Of a stretch of DNA of 64,000 bases, positions 12,674 through 25,760 are shown one piece after another; within the stretch, counting starts at the first letter, position 1; each line of letters begins with the position of its first letter. The notes under the pieces were generated by a model, which saw only the letters and a program-made list of their open reading frames with translations, did no database searches and had not been told where the DNA came from. The position numbers and the translations under genes are program-made. Where the stretch lies: the NCBI GenBank assembly GCA_948567375.1, contig OX419762.1, forward strand, positions 29,962,608 to 30,026,607, read 5' to 3'. This DNA comes from Lunularia cruciata (taxonomy: Eukaryota > Streptophyta > Marchantiopsida > Lunulariales > Lunulariaceae).

Positions 12674-13410
12674 TGTAATAGTCCGAGGACAAGAGAAGAG
12701 AGAGAAACACAAATTACACACTCAACATTCGGTGTCCCCAAGGAGCACCTTCTCTTTATTATATAGACAAAGAGGATCTCCACCAAGGAAGCTCCACCAT
12801 AGGATTAGGCACACAGATAGGTGACATGTCAGCAAGCTCCACCCTTGGATTACTTACTTGGATGGGTGACATGTCGGTCTAGGTCCTATCTAGTTGGTCA
12901 AACAAGCTTTGATCGGAGGGAATCTTTTAAAGAATCTTCCAATAGGAGTCTCAAAATCACATAAGGTACCATTGGAAAGCTCTCAATGAGACAAACCGGG
13001 GAGAGGGGAGGCCAGCCTATCATTCCTTGGGGGAGAGGGGAATCTGCACATTTTTTAGGCCTAATTCATCCATTTAGGCCTTCAAAATTGCCTTCAAAGA
13101 TTTTAGGCATATTTTGGTTCCTACTCTATTAGTCTAAGTCCACTTTTGGTGATATCTCTTTCTGATCTGTTTAGTCCATCATGTGTAACATCCTTCCAGA
13201 TGTTACCAAACCAATTCTCACCTTTAAATCATATGTCTAGCTATTGGTTCTAAGGTTCTCAAGTCTATTTTGGTTTATGCTCTATTAGTAAAAGTACTCT
13301 TTTGGTGACACTTATATCTGATCTATTTTGACCATCATATATAACATCATTCTAGATGTTACCAAACCAAATTTCACATCTAGATCATATGGCTAGCTCT
13401 TGGTATTACA
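12674..13410 (-). mobile_element. solo LTR, family R2, copy 1
   Basis: Starts TGTAATA and ends TATTACA, flanked on both sides by the perfect 5-bp duplication CAAGT (12669-12673 and 13411-13415). There is no internal region, so it is a solo LTR left by LTR-LTR recombination. Orientation is taken from a TATA-like ACTATATAATAAAG stretch read on the minus strand. Related copies lie at 19482-20039, 40808-41565 and 48236-48983. Confidence 0.88.
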
Positions 13411-13560
13411 CAAGTTGGTTGAGAGCTTTGATTCTTTGGTTACCTCAACTTGATCTTGACCTAGACCTTCATAAACCTACCAACACACCACACATGGGTG
13501 GAGGAGCAAGCACTAATGTAGATTGATATCATCCAATGGAGACAACATGGCAATGTAGAC
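13411..13560. other. short unassigned stretch
   Basis: It is the target sequence outside copy A, followed by the start of chromovirus copy G. I see no gene or repeat here that I can name. Confidence 0.4.
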
Positions 13561-16500
13561 AAAGAAATATTAAGAAAAAAATAGTAGATGCTTCTATTGT
13601 TGCCAAATTGAACATTACATTGCCAAAATTCCAACTAAGAATGGATGACTTTGAATAGAATTTATTAAATAGAATTCATTGATTATGATGATCAAGAAAA
13701 CAAAGAGTCCCAATAAAAGATATTGATCCACTTATTGGGAACTTGATTAGGTCCAATGGAATTGAAAGCTTGACTTATGAAAGTTTGATTCACTTGCAAA
13801 GTATGATATCTAATTGTGGTTGTAAGATTTTGGTTGGGACTTTAAATAATTGCATGTCCATAAAATTAGTAAAAGAATTATATATTCCTAATCAAGTCAA
13901 TCTTGGGTAATACATTGATGATGGCATATGGTAAAAAGATTTTTGCTTTTTGTTATATTTAAGATTGTGTGGGAGTATTAAAAGTGTATGAGATTGTAAT
14001 AGCTCATCTACATTATAATATCATTCTAGGTCTTCCTTGGCTTGAATGTATAAGGTTCAATTTGATTGGGCTTGACCAAAAAAATTCAAGTACAACACAA
14101 AGGTAAGAATTACCAATTAGGTTGTTTGGTACATTTGATTAAGACACATAAGAATAATTAGTCCCAAGATGGGAAGAGTATCAATATAACAGTTTTAGGG
14201 CAAGCTTTGAAGGAAGATATTCATATTTTTGTGATGTAGATCAAGCTTATTGTGCAAGGAGAATCTGACAAGGATCAGAAGCCTTATCAAGCAATGGTTG
14301 ATTAGATAGTTCTAGAGTTTGCATATATTTTTTGGATGATTTTCCCAAGGGATTACCCTTTGATTGCAGTATACACTTCAAGATTAAGCTATTGCCAAGA
14401 AGCATTCTAGTGAGTAGACCAATCTATTGGATCTCACCAAAAGAGTTAGAAGAGCTTTGAACAACATTGACTGATCTGTTGGAGAAGGATTTCATATGGA
14501 ATAGTAAATCCTCTTAGGGAGCACCATTACTATTTGTACCAAAGAAAGATAGAGGATTTCACTTTTGTATTGACAACCTTGGTCTCAATGAAAAATTTGG
14601 AAAGAATATGTATTCCTTGCCTCAAATTGATGACTTGTTAGATCAAATGAGTGGAGCTTGATATTTCTCAAAGTTGGATCTTCAACACAACTACTAGCAT
14701 ATTCCAATTGCTAGAGAAGATATAGAAGACTACCTTTCATACAATGTATGGATATTTCAAATGGAGTGATTTTACCTGTTGGGCTTGCTAATGCTCTAGC
14801 AATCTTCATGGATAAATGCATTGGGTGTTAGATAAGCTAGTGAATCAATGCTTAGTAGTATTCTTGGATAACATTTTGATTTATAGTAAGACAAAGGCAA
14901 AATACAAGGACTACATCTAAGAAGTCTTCAAAAGACTATGAAAATGGAAGTTCTATTGCAAGAAGTCCAAGTGCACCTTTTGACAAAAAGAAGTTACCTT
15001 CTTGGACAATAAGGTTTAAGTAGAGGGATCAAGATAGAAGAGGAGAAAATCAAGCCTATTATTGATTGGCCTACTCCTAAGGATGCTATAGAAGTTTGAG
15101 ATTCAATAGATTTGCAAGTTTTTCTAGGTGGTTCATCCATTATTTTGCTCATGTAGATGTACCATTAACGGACCTCTTGGACAATAGTAAGCTTTGAATG
15201 GCGTATCAAGCAAGAAGAGTCATTCAAGAATCTTAAGGATATGGTGTCGTCATGACCCATCCTCCAACCATATGATGCTCAACTACCTTGTGTGGTTGAT
15301 TTGGATGCTTCTAACTTTGCAATTGGAGCTATGTTGCAATAGATATTCCCATAGCCTTTGTATCTTGATGACTAAATGCAATAGAAAGGAATTATTCTAC
15401 TCAAGGCTAAGAACAATTTGCAATGATATATGCAACAAAAGTGTGGCAACATTATCTCTTGAGGAAACAAGTAGTATGCGGATTGATCACAACCCATTGT
15501 TGCAAATATTACATTTAGGGCACATGAAGAGTTGGCATCATTGATGCAAAGATCAATTACAATTTTTTGATATTAAGCTTGAATACCAACAAAGAAAGTT
15601 CCATGTCATTCTTGATTCCTTGTCACAATGATTGATTTGAAGACTCTACTAGAACCTACTAGAATTGTAGCAATTGTGATAGTGTTGATTGGCTCAAAGG
15701 TCTAAATTGAGTTTCAAACCGCTTTAAAGTAGAACCTCTTCTTTCAATTGGTACAAATTCATCTTGCAACACACAAAAAGGACTACAACACTTTCTCTTT
15801 CAAATAGTGCCTTTTATTTTGTGAGAGTATGATCTATGTTCTTGCTATGGGTGATCTACAACTTGTGTGGCTTCAAGAGACCCATGACTTATTAATCATT
15901 GGTAACAAGGGTGTGGAGTACCCTACAACCTCAATGGTGGTAGCTCAACATGGCACAAGAGGCTTGAGAGTTTGTTCAATCTTGTGAGAGCTATTAATGC
16001 AACAAAGATAATAACCAAAAACCAAATAGACTACTTCAACCACTCCCAATCCCATCTGCACATTGGGAACATGTAAGTTTAGACCTCATCACATCCTTGG
16101 CCAAATAGCCATCATATTGTTTGTTGATAAGCTCAACAAGAAAATTTATCTGGCACCTACCATGGATAAAATCAATGTTTTAACCTTGACCAAGATCTAC
16201 TTTAACATTATCTTTAAGCAACATGGGATGCTCATGATACTCACTTCATTTTGGCAAGCACTTTTTAAACTCATTGGCACCAAAATTGCATTATCTATAG
16301 TCTATCATTTGTAGATTGATGGACAAGCAAAATGAAGAAACTGCACTTTGGAGTATATGCTACATGCTTTTGTCAACATTCACCACATTGATTAGGATAA
16401 TTATCTTGTAGTTGCCAAGTTTGGTTGTGATAATTCCAAGAAGGCAAGTATTGGCTTTTCTCCTTTCTTCTTTATTATAGGCAAGATCTACTTGTTCCAA

Positions 16501-16670
16501 ATTCTCTTTTTTCCTCTCTACCATCTTAGGTTCTATATACTTCTACTTTCTTAGCCAAGCTATCTATATCCTTATACCAAACCAAGTCTCACCTTATGTT
16601 GTTGCTTGAAATCTGCAAAAGTGGTATGCAAATTAGCATTATCATGATCTCACCTTTCAAATAGGTGATA
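13560..16670 (+). pseudogene. decayed chromovirus copy G, protease to integrase
   Basis: Nucleotide and frame-by-frame protein similarity to element E (46240-53277, opposite strand) is clear. It covers the end of gag, protease (about 13740-14100), reverse transcriptase (about 14340-15100), RNase H (about 15250-15620) and integrase (about 15840-16670). Stops and small indels occur every few tens of codons, so nothing is translatable over length. The integrase is interrupted by repeat R4 at 16671. No 5' LTR is recognisable, so the 5' end is lost. This is one of the oldest layers in the window. Confidence 0.82.
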
Positions 16671-18779
16671 TGATATCATGAAGTAGACTACTTACTCATT
16701 GAAAATCAATTTGACCAGGTTTTATATGGTTTCTATAAGCTTCTATAGTGAATGTAGTGTGGATGCATTTGAGTTGGAAGTCAATTGTGGTATAAAAGAA
16801 ACCTTCATAGGTAGAACATACACTTTGGGGCCAATATATCCATAGTTATACATCCAAATGAGGTGTGCTTGGTCTCATGAGCCATCTTGTCAAGGGCTTT
16901 CCATAAATACTACATTTGTAGCATTTAGAGGTATGTAATAGGAGTTATAGTTAATAGAAAGTTTCCATTGGATATGGATTGGGAGATGGCACCATGAGAT
17001 TGAGACCAATGGACCAGTGCACATCATTGGACTCAAATAGACCATCAAAGTAGAGTAGACTATTTGAGGAGCATACACTTCATGGTTGACACTTGCATAT
17101 TTAATACTCCAAATGAGACGTGCTTGGTCTCATTAGAAGCATCTTGTCGAGGGCTTTCTATAAAGATCACATTTGTAGCATTTGAAGGTATATAGTGGAA
17201 GTTATAGATACTTGAAGGTAACCATTGGATAGGGACTTATGGATAGCACTATGACACTTAAATTGCTGAGTTTATTGTGTCAAGTCTTCTGACTTTTCCA
17301 GATTTTTAATAGACTCGTGGTGCCACAAGGCTCGATTACTTATTCACTATGGCATGTTGATCCGCAATTACTAAATCATGGCCATCAAACTGGAGCACAC
17401 TATTGGATTGGGATAGAATGGATCATCAGAGTGGAGCATGAAATTTGGGGCCAATATCTCCATGGTAATAAGTCCAAATGAGCAATGCTTACTCTCATTA
17501 GAAGCATCTTGTCAAAGGCTTTCAATAAAGACTAAAATCATGATAGTTGGAGCTCTATAATAGAAGTTATAGCTACCTAAAGGGGACCATGATACCATGA
17601 AATCACAACCATTAGAGTGGGACTTTACCATGTTATTATGATATCATGACCATCAAAGTTTGAACACCATCAAATTCAAGTGGGCATCAAAGTCAACCTA
17701 ACCATATGAGTGGGACTTCACCATGACACCATGATAGGATGACCATTGGAGTGAGGTGACCTTGGAGTAGAGTTATTGAGGCCAATATCTCATTAGTTAC
17801 AGGGTCATATGAAGCATGCTTGATATTGTTGGAATCATTTTCTCAAGAGCTTTCCATAGAAACCAAATGCATAGTATTTAGAGCTCTACAACAAAAGTTA
17901 ATTTCATTTCAAGACACTTGTACACATGTGGCTTGACACCTTTGACGTGTCAAAATGACAATTGGACTTTTGGCATGTTGGGCTATTGTCAATGGGTTGC
18001 ATGGGTAGTTCTTCATCATAGCTAGGAGTTCTTGTGGGGTTTCTTTTTTAAGGATTACGGATTATGATGGGAAGGATTATGAAAGATTAAGGAGAGTTGA
18101 GGGATATGACAAGAGTAGAAGGGAGAAGAAATGGAGAAAGTTAGCAACGAAAGGAGTGTTCAAGAGTTTTGGATTAATAGATTGATGGGGTTTCAAGGAA
18201 AAGGATTTAAGGATTCAAGATTTCTTAATCAATTGAATGAGGATTGATTGAGAAAAGGATTTTAGGGAAGAGGATTTGGGAGTCAAGAAGTTCTAAGTCA
18301 ATTGGACAAGACAATTGGAGAGAGTGGATTTTGATAGAAGGGGTTCTTGATCAACATATAAAAGAGGGAAGAGAGGAGAATTTCAAGGAGGTCTATTTGA
18401 TTGATAGAGTACAAAGGAAGGTTTTGAGGAGCAAGTTCTAGCTAGTTCCTTGTAAGTGGGCTTGATACAATGAAGGCTTTTTAATAATTCTTGGTAATCA
18501 TGAAGGAGCTTGTTAGGGTAGATAGGAATTGAAAGAAGAGGCATTATACTTCATATAGTTGTGAAGAAACCTATACTTTGTAAACTTCTTTGAATAAATA
18601 TCTTGAGTTAATAATTTTCTTATACTAAGGGTGTTTTGATACATTTCAATCATTTTGTTTGGAATGAATAAAGGATCAGTAAGTGATTGGATTAAACTAG
18701 CAATTGTAGCCAAACAAACCTGATGTTTATTCAATCAGGATTTTGGTCTTTTGGTAGTTGGAAATTAAACTCCACAACA
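16671..18779. mobile_element. repeat R4 copy 1, inserted in integrase of copy G
   Basis: It begins TGATATCATG and ends CTCCACAACA, so it has TG...CA ends, and it splits the integrase frame of G, which resumes at about 18780. A module containing a GGGCTTTCCATAAA-like core is repeated about four times, near 16880, 17143, 17503 and 17842. A shorter relative is at 22406-23704. No protein domain is visible. It behaves like a solo LTR or non-autonomous element, but the target duplication is too short to be sure. Confidence 0.6.
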
Positions 18780-19226
18780 ATAGTCATGTTTTCTTCTTGT
18801 AACTTTACTCTTTTGCTTGACACCCAAGTTTGTAAACTTGATCTCACTTGGATAGGTCCATTTCATATTACTTAGATCCTTTCCCTTAATGCCTATAAAC
18901 TTGCACTTCCTAGTCACATGAGAATTCATCCTATCTTCCATGTTTTGAAGTTAAAAACCCCTCTTCCTTTCCTACTCATATCCAACTTCCTCCTCCTCTT
19001 CCAATCCATATTAATGATTATGAAGAATATGAAGTCAACTACATTCTTGTCCAAAGGACCATCCAACATAACCGCAAACAACACGTAGAGTTCAAGGTCC
19101 TTTGGAAAGGATATTCCCTTCATGATGCAATATAGAAACCTCTTTTGCATCTCCAAAATTCTCAAATGGCCATCCATGACTTTAAAGACTCAATAGAAAT
19201 TTTTATCAACTAGCAGCAAGGGATTA
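18780..19226 (+). pseudogene. integrase C-terminus and chromodomain of copy G
   Basis: The integrase tail resumes after R4. It is followed at about 19010-19190 by a degraded chromodomain with readable YEVNYIL and FKVLWKGY stretches, matching the chromodomain of element E. Chromodomains on integrases of this clade direct insertion to heterochromatin. A purine-rich CAGCAAGGGA lies just before the 3' LTR. Stop codons show that it is dead. Confidence 0.75.
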
Positions 19227-20238
19227 TGTAATAATATAGAGCTAGAAACAAAGTTAGTAGAAGCTAATGAGTTAGTAGTCTAAGCAAAATATAGCAAAAA
19301 AGAGGTAAAACTAGCCTAAGAATGTGCTAAAACCATCAAGTAAGCTTGTGTGTAGAATATTCTAGAAAAACCCATGAAGCTTCTTGGTAAGAAGCTTCTA
19401 GGAACTTTTCCAATGGTGGAGTAACTTGTATGCCATGTTGATGGCTAACTTAGCTTGTATGCCAAGTACACGGCTAACTTAATGTAATACTATTAGCTAG
19501 ACAAATTAGCTATAGGCAAAAATTGGCTTAGTAATATATTTAGAGATGTTATACATGATAGTCTAAGTAGATCAGATATAGTAGTCACCAAAAGAGGATT
19601 TTTACTAATAAGGCAAAGGTTGAAAATACACCAAAAACTTCAAAGCCAATTTTGGAGGCCTAAATGAATGAATTAGACCTTAAAAATAGAGAGTTGACTT
19701 CTCTTAATGGAAAAGGAAATGATTTTTCTCCCTCCTTGTTTTTCTCATTAATATCTTTCCAATGGTACCTCTTCCATGTTATTCTAAGATTCCTACAAAA
19801 AGATTCCCGAAAGATTCCTTTTGGTCAAACTTGTTTGACCAACCAAGTAAGACAAGGATCAACATGTCACAGATTCATACATCTAATTTAAGGGAGTAGT
19901 TTGTTGACATATCACCAATCCATATATCTAATCTAAGTGTAGCTCACTCGGAGTGGATCCTCTGTCTTGTGTAATAACGACAAGGTGCTTCTTTGGGGCA
20001 TTGGAGTTTTTTAGAGTGCTTATGTCTTTGGATTATTATACTTAGCTTGCACTCCATGTAAGGTGATTCTTAGAAGGAACATTCCTTGAAAGTCTCTTGA
20101 GAGTGTTGTACTTGTGTTGCTTATAAATACTAGCCAAACTCAAGCTATACATTCAAAGTTTTCCTCACTTGAATATTTCCAATGTGACTTCCATTTTGAT
20201 TTTCCATTCTCCTATTTCTCTCCTTGGTTTTTTATCGG
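19227..20238 (+). repeat. 3' LTR of copy G, split by R2
   Basis: The parts 19227-19481 and 20040-20238 align in order to the LTR of element E on the reverse strand, including the TTATAAATACTA promoter-like stretch near 20121. An R2 element at 19482-20039 interrupts it. Confidence 0.75.
19482..20039 (+). mobile_element. solo LTR, family R2, copy 4 (degraded)
   Basis: It aligns to the reverse of the R2 copy at 12674-13410 with many substitutions and deletions. It is bordered by ACTTA at 19477-19481 and 20040-20044, a 5-bp target duplication. It lies inside the LTR of copy G, so G is older. Confidence 0.75.
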
Positions 20239-21845
20239 TATAGATATGAATCCCTCTATCTCTAAGACAACAAGTGATTGTGGAACAATTAGCTAGGGCT
20301 CTAGTCTAGGAACTAAAGATCCAAGGTTAAAATCCTACTCCGCACAATCTTGAAGGGTGTGCAGATTTTGCCACAAGACTACAAAAAACATCTAAACTAA
20401 CTAGCCTCACTAGCAAGTTGGCTTTTTTGCCCTTTTAGGCCTTTGTAGCCTCTCTAGCCTACAACCATATGCTTCCAATTTGGCTAACCTCCACCAAATC
20501 TTGCATACTTCCAAATCTAGCCAATGTTTGCCAACTCTAAATGTAGCTTACCTTTGCAAACTTGAACCTCCAATCTGCCACCAAATTTGATATTTGCCAC
20601 CAAGGTCAATCTGCCACCAAAGTTCAATCTGCCACCAAATTTGATAAATCTCCAACTCTTTTGCCAATTTGGAGATTTGAACCCTTAATCATCCATTAAA
20701 ATAACACAATCTCTCCAATCCAAGAAATGGAGATCTGCAAATCCCTAAGAGAAGATGAGTTTTTCAATTTGTCTCTAGTTTTACATCTTAGGTTCAAATC
20801 AAACCACCAAACCTTTGATTTCACATTCTTGCTCCCAAATAGACTCTTCAATCAACAACATCTAACACACTCTACTCAATTCAACTTTAACTTCACAAAA
20901 TTTGGATAGTACTATTGCACACAATCCACTCAACTAAAATTGAACAATGATCAAGTGACATTGAATCTTCAATTTGATTTTAATTTCACAAAATTTGGGT
21001 AGTGCTTTTGCACATTGTCTATGCATTGTCAAATTTGTAGCAATTTCTACATACAATCTATTTAACTAAAATTAAACAATGATCAAAAGTACCATCATTT
21101 TCCATGCTTGGAGATACTTCCAATGCCCACAATTCCTACATAATTCATATGCCCAATTTCTCCTTTATTGACTTCACTAATATAATCAATTTGATCACAC
21201 ACTCAACTAACATTGAGTTTTTGATATGAGTCCATCAATGGGCTTTGATTACATAGTCAAGCCACATCCACTTTGCACAAAATCCACTCAATTAAAATCA
21301 AAGAAAGATCAAGTAACAATAATCAAAGGTACCATCAATTTGCCAAACTTAGAGATACCATTAATGCCCATAATTCTTACACTTGATTTCCTCTTGATTG
21401 ACTTCTTTGATGTAATCAATTTGATCACACTTTCAACTTGGATCAAAAACTCATTTATCAACTCAAGAAACTACTATCAATGGGCTCTGATTACACAATC
21501 AAGTCATATCAACTCTAGTTAAGAGAATCCAAGTGACAATTGCCAACCTTTATACACCATAACCAAGAGCTCAAAGTTCCAACATCAAAGAAGTGAGCTC
21601 CTCAAAGCTACACTTCAAACGTATACTCCTCTAGACTCAACCTAATACTCCAACCCTAACAATGCCACTAGTAGCAAATCTAGCAATGCAAATAGTAGCT
21701 CAAATGGTGTGATTATTAGCCCTAACATAAAATCTAGCCACCATTGATTAGTCTTTGATCAACTACTAGTATAACTTTGACTACCAAGACTAACACTCTA
21801 GCATTTGAAAAAGCAAGCTTTGGTGCTATAAATGTCATGTTAATA
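20239..21845 (-). mobile_element. fragment D1 of the methyltransferase family, leader and 5' terminal unit
   Basis: It aligns with positions 11430-12670 of copy A. It contains two copies of a primer-site-like stretch, near 21238 and 21482, that read TGTAATCA(A/G)AGCCC on the element strand. It has no coding capacity. Its 5' terminus is close to 21845, where it abuts protease sequence of D2. It is almost free of CpG, so it is very old. Confidence 0.65.
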
Positions 21846-24800
21846 TACTTTCCTTGAAGGTCAACCAAATTCTAATCCCACTTTGGTTGTCTAATATGAA
21901 AATGCAAAGTATAAACCAAGCTCACTCAAATGTAGGTCTAGTAGATAACTCCTCCAACCTAACAATTTTTGCCAACCACAAGCCATTGGTAGCCAAATGG
22001 ATCCATACTCTTAAAACAAGTCAACTTCACCATCAACCACCTCTACTCTAGAAGAAAATACCATGTCATCCTTACTCTCACAAAGTATGGCAACCAATTG
22101 GAATATTGGAGGTAGGTTATAATGTAAATATGTTATTGGTTGAGAGAAAAGGGGACCACATAATCAATAGATCCACACCCAATATTGTACTAGACATAGT
22201 ATTTATAAAAATAGGTGGGTGACTAGTATCTAGTATATCATGCACTCTACCATCACTTGTCACACCCACACTAGGATGATTAAGAGCTATGGATGTCATT
22301 TGTAATGCCTTAGAAAGTGTGAAAGATTGGGGAAGTCCAATTGTCTACCAACCTCTCTTGTTTTGTGGGTCCAACTCCATTGATCTAGGCTCAAGAGCAT
22401 GTTATTGTGGAGTAGATTTCTTACTCATTGTAAAATCCATTTGATCAAGTTCCCATATGATTTCTCTTAACTTTTATTGTGCATGTTATGGTGGTGAAGA
22501 CTTTGTTGTGGTCTAGACCTTCATGGTGATAAAGACATTTATGGTGGTGTAGAATTTTGGAGTTGATATCTCTATAGCTACAAGTTCAAATGCGGCATAC
22601 CTTATCTCATTGGGAGCATCTCAAGGGCTTTCCATAGACCTTAAAATCATAGTGTTTAGGATTTTTAGTATATGTTATAATGATTTGAAGACACCTTTGG
22701 GTGTGACATCTTTGAGTTTGACCACACCTTTGAGTAAGAACCACCACAAAGCACACTTTGGAGTTCATATCTCCATAATTATGGGTCCAAATTAAGAGTG
22801 CTTTACCTTGTTGGAAGAATATTCTCAAGTGCTTTCCATAAATACCAAAGGTATGGTGTTGGGAGCTCTATAGCAAAATTTATAATCATTTGAAGATATC
22901 TTTGGGTTAGTAACTTTGGGCATGATACCACAACACCTTTGGTTGTGAACATAGGTTTGGGTTGCCACATACCAATAGTTGGACTTTTGGTGCAAGTTGG
23001 GGCTGATGTCAAGTTGTTGCATGTCCACTTGTGCATGTTCTTTATTTGAGCCTTTGGAGTGCTATGGTAGAGTGCATTATGGTATTTCATGATTTGATGT
23101 GAAGGAAATTAGAGATTTGGGAGGATTTTTTAAGGATTGGTTCTTAATTTATCTATTGATAAGGATTTTAGGAAAACGGTTTGAGGGTTCAAGATTTCTT
23201 AATTGATGAATTGATCAAAATATGGATTGATTAAGAAAAGATTTAATGATTTTTGGAATGTAGTTTGAGGAGCAAGAAGTTCTAAATCTATTGGACAAGA
23301 TGATTAGAGAGAGTTGGTTTTAACAAGAAGGGTTTCAAGAGTTTTTGATAAATTGATAATGGAGGAAAGGAGTGTTTCAAGAGTTTTGGTTTTATTGACA
23401 AGGATTGAAATGAGGAAGGCTTATTAATAGTTCTTAATGACCAAGAAGGAGATTTTTAGGATTGCTCAAAAGTGAAGAGAGAGACATTTTTGTGAAGAAA
23501 TTTATACTTTGTAAACTTCTTTGAGTAAATATCATTAGTCTAATAAATTTCTTGAACTAAGTATTTTGATATATTTCAAATGTTATGTTTGGCAAAAATG
23601 AAAAAATGAGAAGTAATTAGATTAGCAATTATAGCCACATAAACCAAATGTCTATTTATCTAAGATTCTAGTCTTTTGGTAGTTGGAAATTAAACTCTAT
23701 GATAGCATATTGTACTCCGAGTCATTATAGTGGATATCTCAACCTATGTTGATCCACACATGAAGTCAAGGATATCTCTATCACCAATATAAGAGGTGGA
23801 AACCTTAGAAATTGAATTTGATCTCCTTTGAGCCATATCCATGTAAAAAATAAGTGTAATAGGGTCTAGGTGCACTATGCCTTCCACTTGCTCCATAAGA
23901 TTAGGATTTTCCACTTTGCTCTTGAAAGCCAACATGGTGTGGTACACTTTATTTCACTTTAGAAGAAGTAATAGTTGTAGATGAGGTCTCTTTATCAAAT
24001 CAAGAAATCACCACTCTCTCCTCCACCATGCTAAGCTCAATGTGCTCTACCAAACCAAAGACAACTGCCAAAATTGGTGAGGTGGCCTATGACAATGTAG
24101 CATCATGTACCCTACATCATAGCTCATTGTTTGATATCCCATACCAAAATTAGACTACTTGGGCCTTAGTAACTCCTTGAATAAAACTAGTCAACCATCT
24201 CATGCAAGTGTAGGACTCATGTAGAGTCTCTCCAACCTTCCATTTGAACTCCTACAAGCTCTTCACCTTGTCAGTCTGTACTCCATGGTAGTTCTACCTC
24301 AAGCATTAGTACAACTCTACCATGGAGTTTAAACCTCAATATTATAGCACCTCCTATGATGGTACCTCTACTGGTGATAGCATCATCTCCAAAGAGTGCA
24401 CCTCCATTAGATATATCAATGCTACTAGAGCTAGAGCTCATAAGTACTACCAATCTATCTTTAGAAATTGAGCATGAAGTGATGGAGATATAGTTTAGAG
24501 ATCAATAATCTCTCCATAGCTCAATCTCCTCCAAGTGTGCTCTCCTAAAATTGTGGTTAGTTATCCATCAATGAATACTCTAAGTGCTAGAACATTCCCT
24601 TCTATGCCATCAAGTGTGTGAACAAAGTCATGTTCTGCATCTAGTGTAGATCATACAAACTATCAAACTCTTAGATGAAGTCATCCAACTCAATGGTACC
24701 CATTGTACCAAAGTAGTACCAATAGGGACCAATGCCATTGTACCAATAGGGACTCCAAAGGCTTGAGGCCTTTGGAGTCCATATAAATATCCTCTATGTC

Positions 24801-25760
24801 CCACAACAATAGTGTAGACATGCAAAGTACACTCTCAATTGAATCAACTCTTGTGTCAAACTCCAAATTGGTATCAATCTCCTTCCTCACTAAGATCTAA
24901 GATACAAGCTGATATTGAATGTCAGCTTGTAATGAAAACTCATTGCCTACTACAAAAATATCTACTCTTGAATCCCTTGAAAGCTCTATTGTGACAATGT
25001 ACCCCAAACTATAACCAAAACCACCACCAAGTGCCACCAACAACCAAACACCACCCACTAATATAAACTCTAATTATGACAACTACATAAGGAGAAAATG
25101 CAAGATGTAACTTGCAAAAACAACATGTTGTCTTATGTAGGTCATCACTTCTTGCCTCACTAGTAAGATCAAGGGGTCATCACTTTGACCTCGAACCTAT
25201 CCTTGAAGCACCAAATTTAGCCAATTTGATAGACCTCTAACTCTTTTGCAAAATCTAGACTTTGAAAGACAAATAATCTCTCTAATGTAGAGGATGGGGA
25301 GCTCAAAATCCCTAATTTGAGTAAATGGGTTCCTAGTGATCCTAATTTTCCACCTTGGTTCAATTCACAACACCTAACCTTTGATTACACTATCAAGCCA
25401 TACTTATGCTAGCTAAGAGACTCCACATGATGCTTGCCAATCTTTGTCCACCATAACTAGGAGCTTAAAGGCTCAACATTAGAGCTGCACTTTGATGATA
25501 TATCCTTTGACAGGACTTGAAACTCCAACCCTAATGGTGCTATTGACAATGCAAATAGTAGCTCTAACGGTGTGATCAATAGTCCTAACACAAAATCTAG
25601 TAGCCATTGAGTAGTCCTTGAGCAACTATTGATATAGCTATGACTACAAAGACTAAATATCCAATGTCTGAGCAAACTAACTTTGGTGTTGCAAATGTTG
25701 TGAGCTATGACTGCCAAGACTTACCATCCAACATCTGAACAAACTAGCTTTTGTGTTGCA
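21846..25760 (-). mobile_element. fragment D2 of the methyltransferase family
   Basis: 21846-22405 matches the protease segment of copy A (8740-9330). 23705-24900 matches gag (about 9330-10800), 24900-25390 matches the leader, and 25390-25760 the 5' terminal unit. R4 copy 2 interrupts it at 22406-23704. Frames are thoroughly degraded and CpG is nearly absent. The methyltransferase and pol parts are missing. Confidence 0.72.
22406..23704. mobile_element. repeat R4 copy 2, inserted in D2
   Basis: Both ends and the final 500 bp match R4 copy 1 (16671-18779), but it carries only two of the GGGCTTTCCATA modules (near 22612 and 22813), so it is shorter by internal deletion. It separates gag-related from protease-related sequence of D2. 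Confidence 0.6.
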
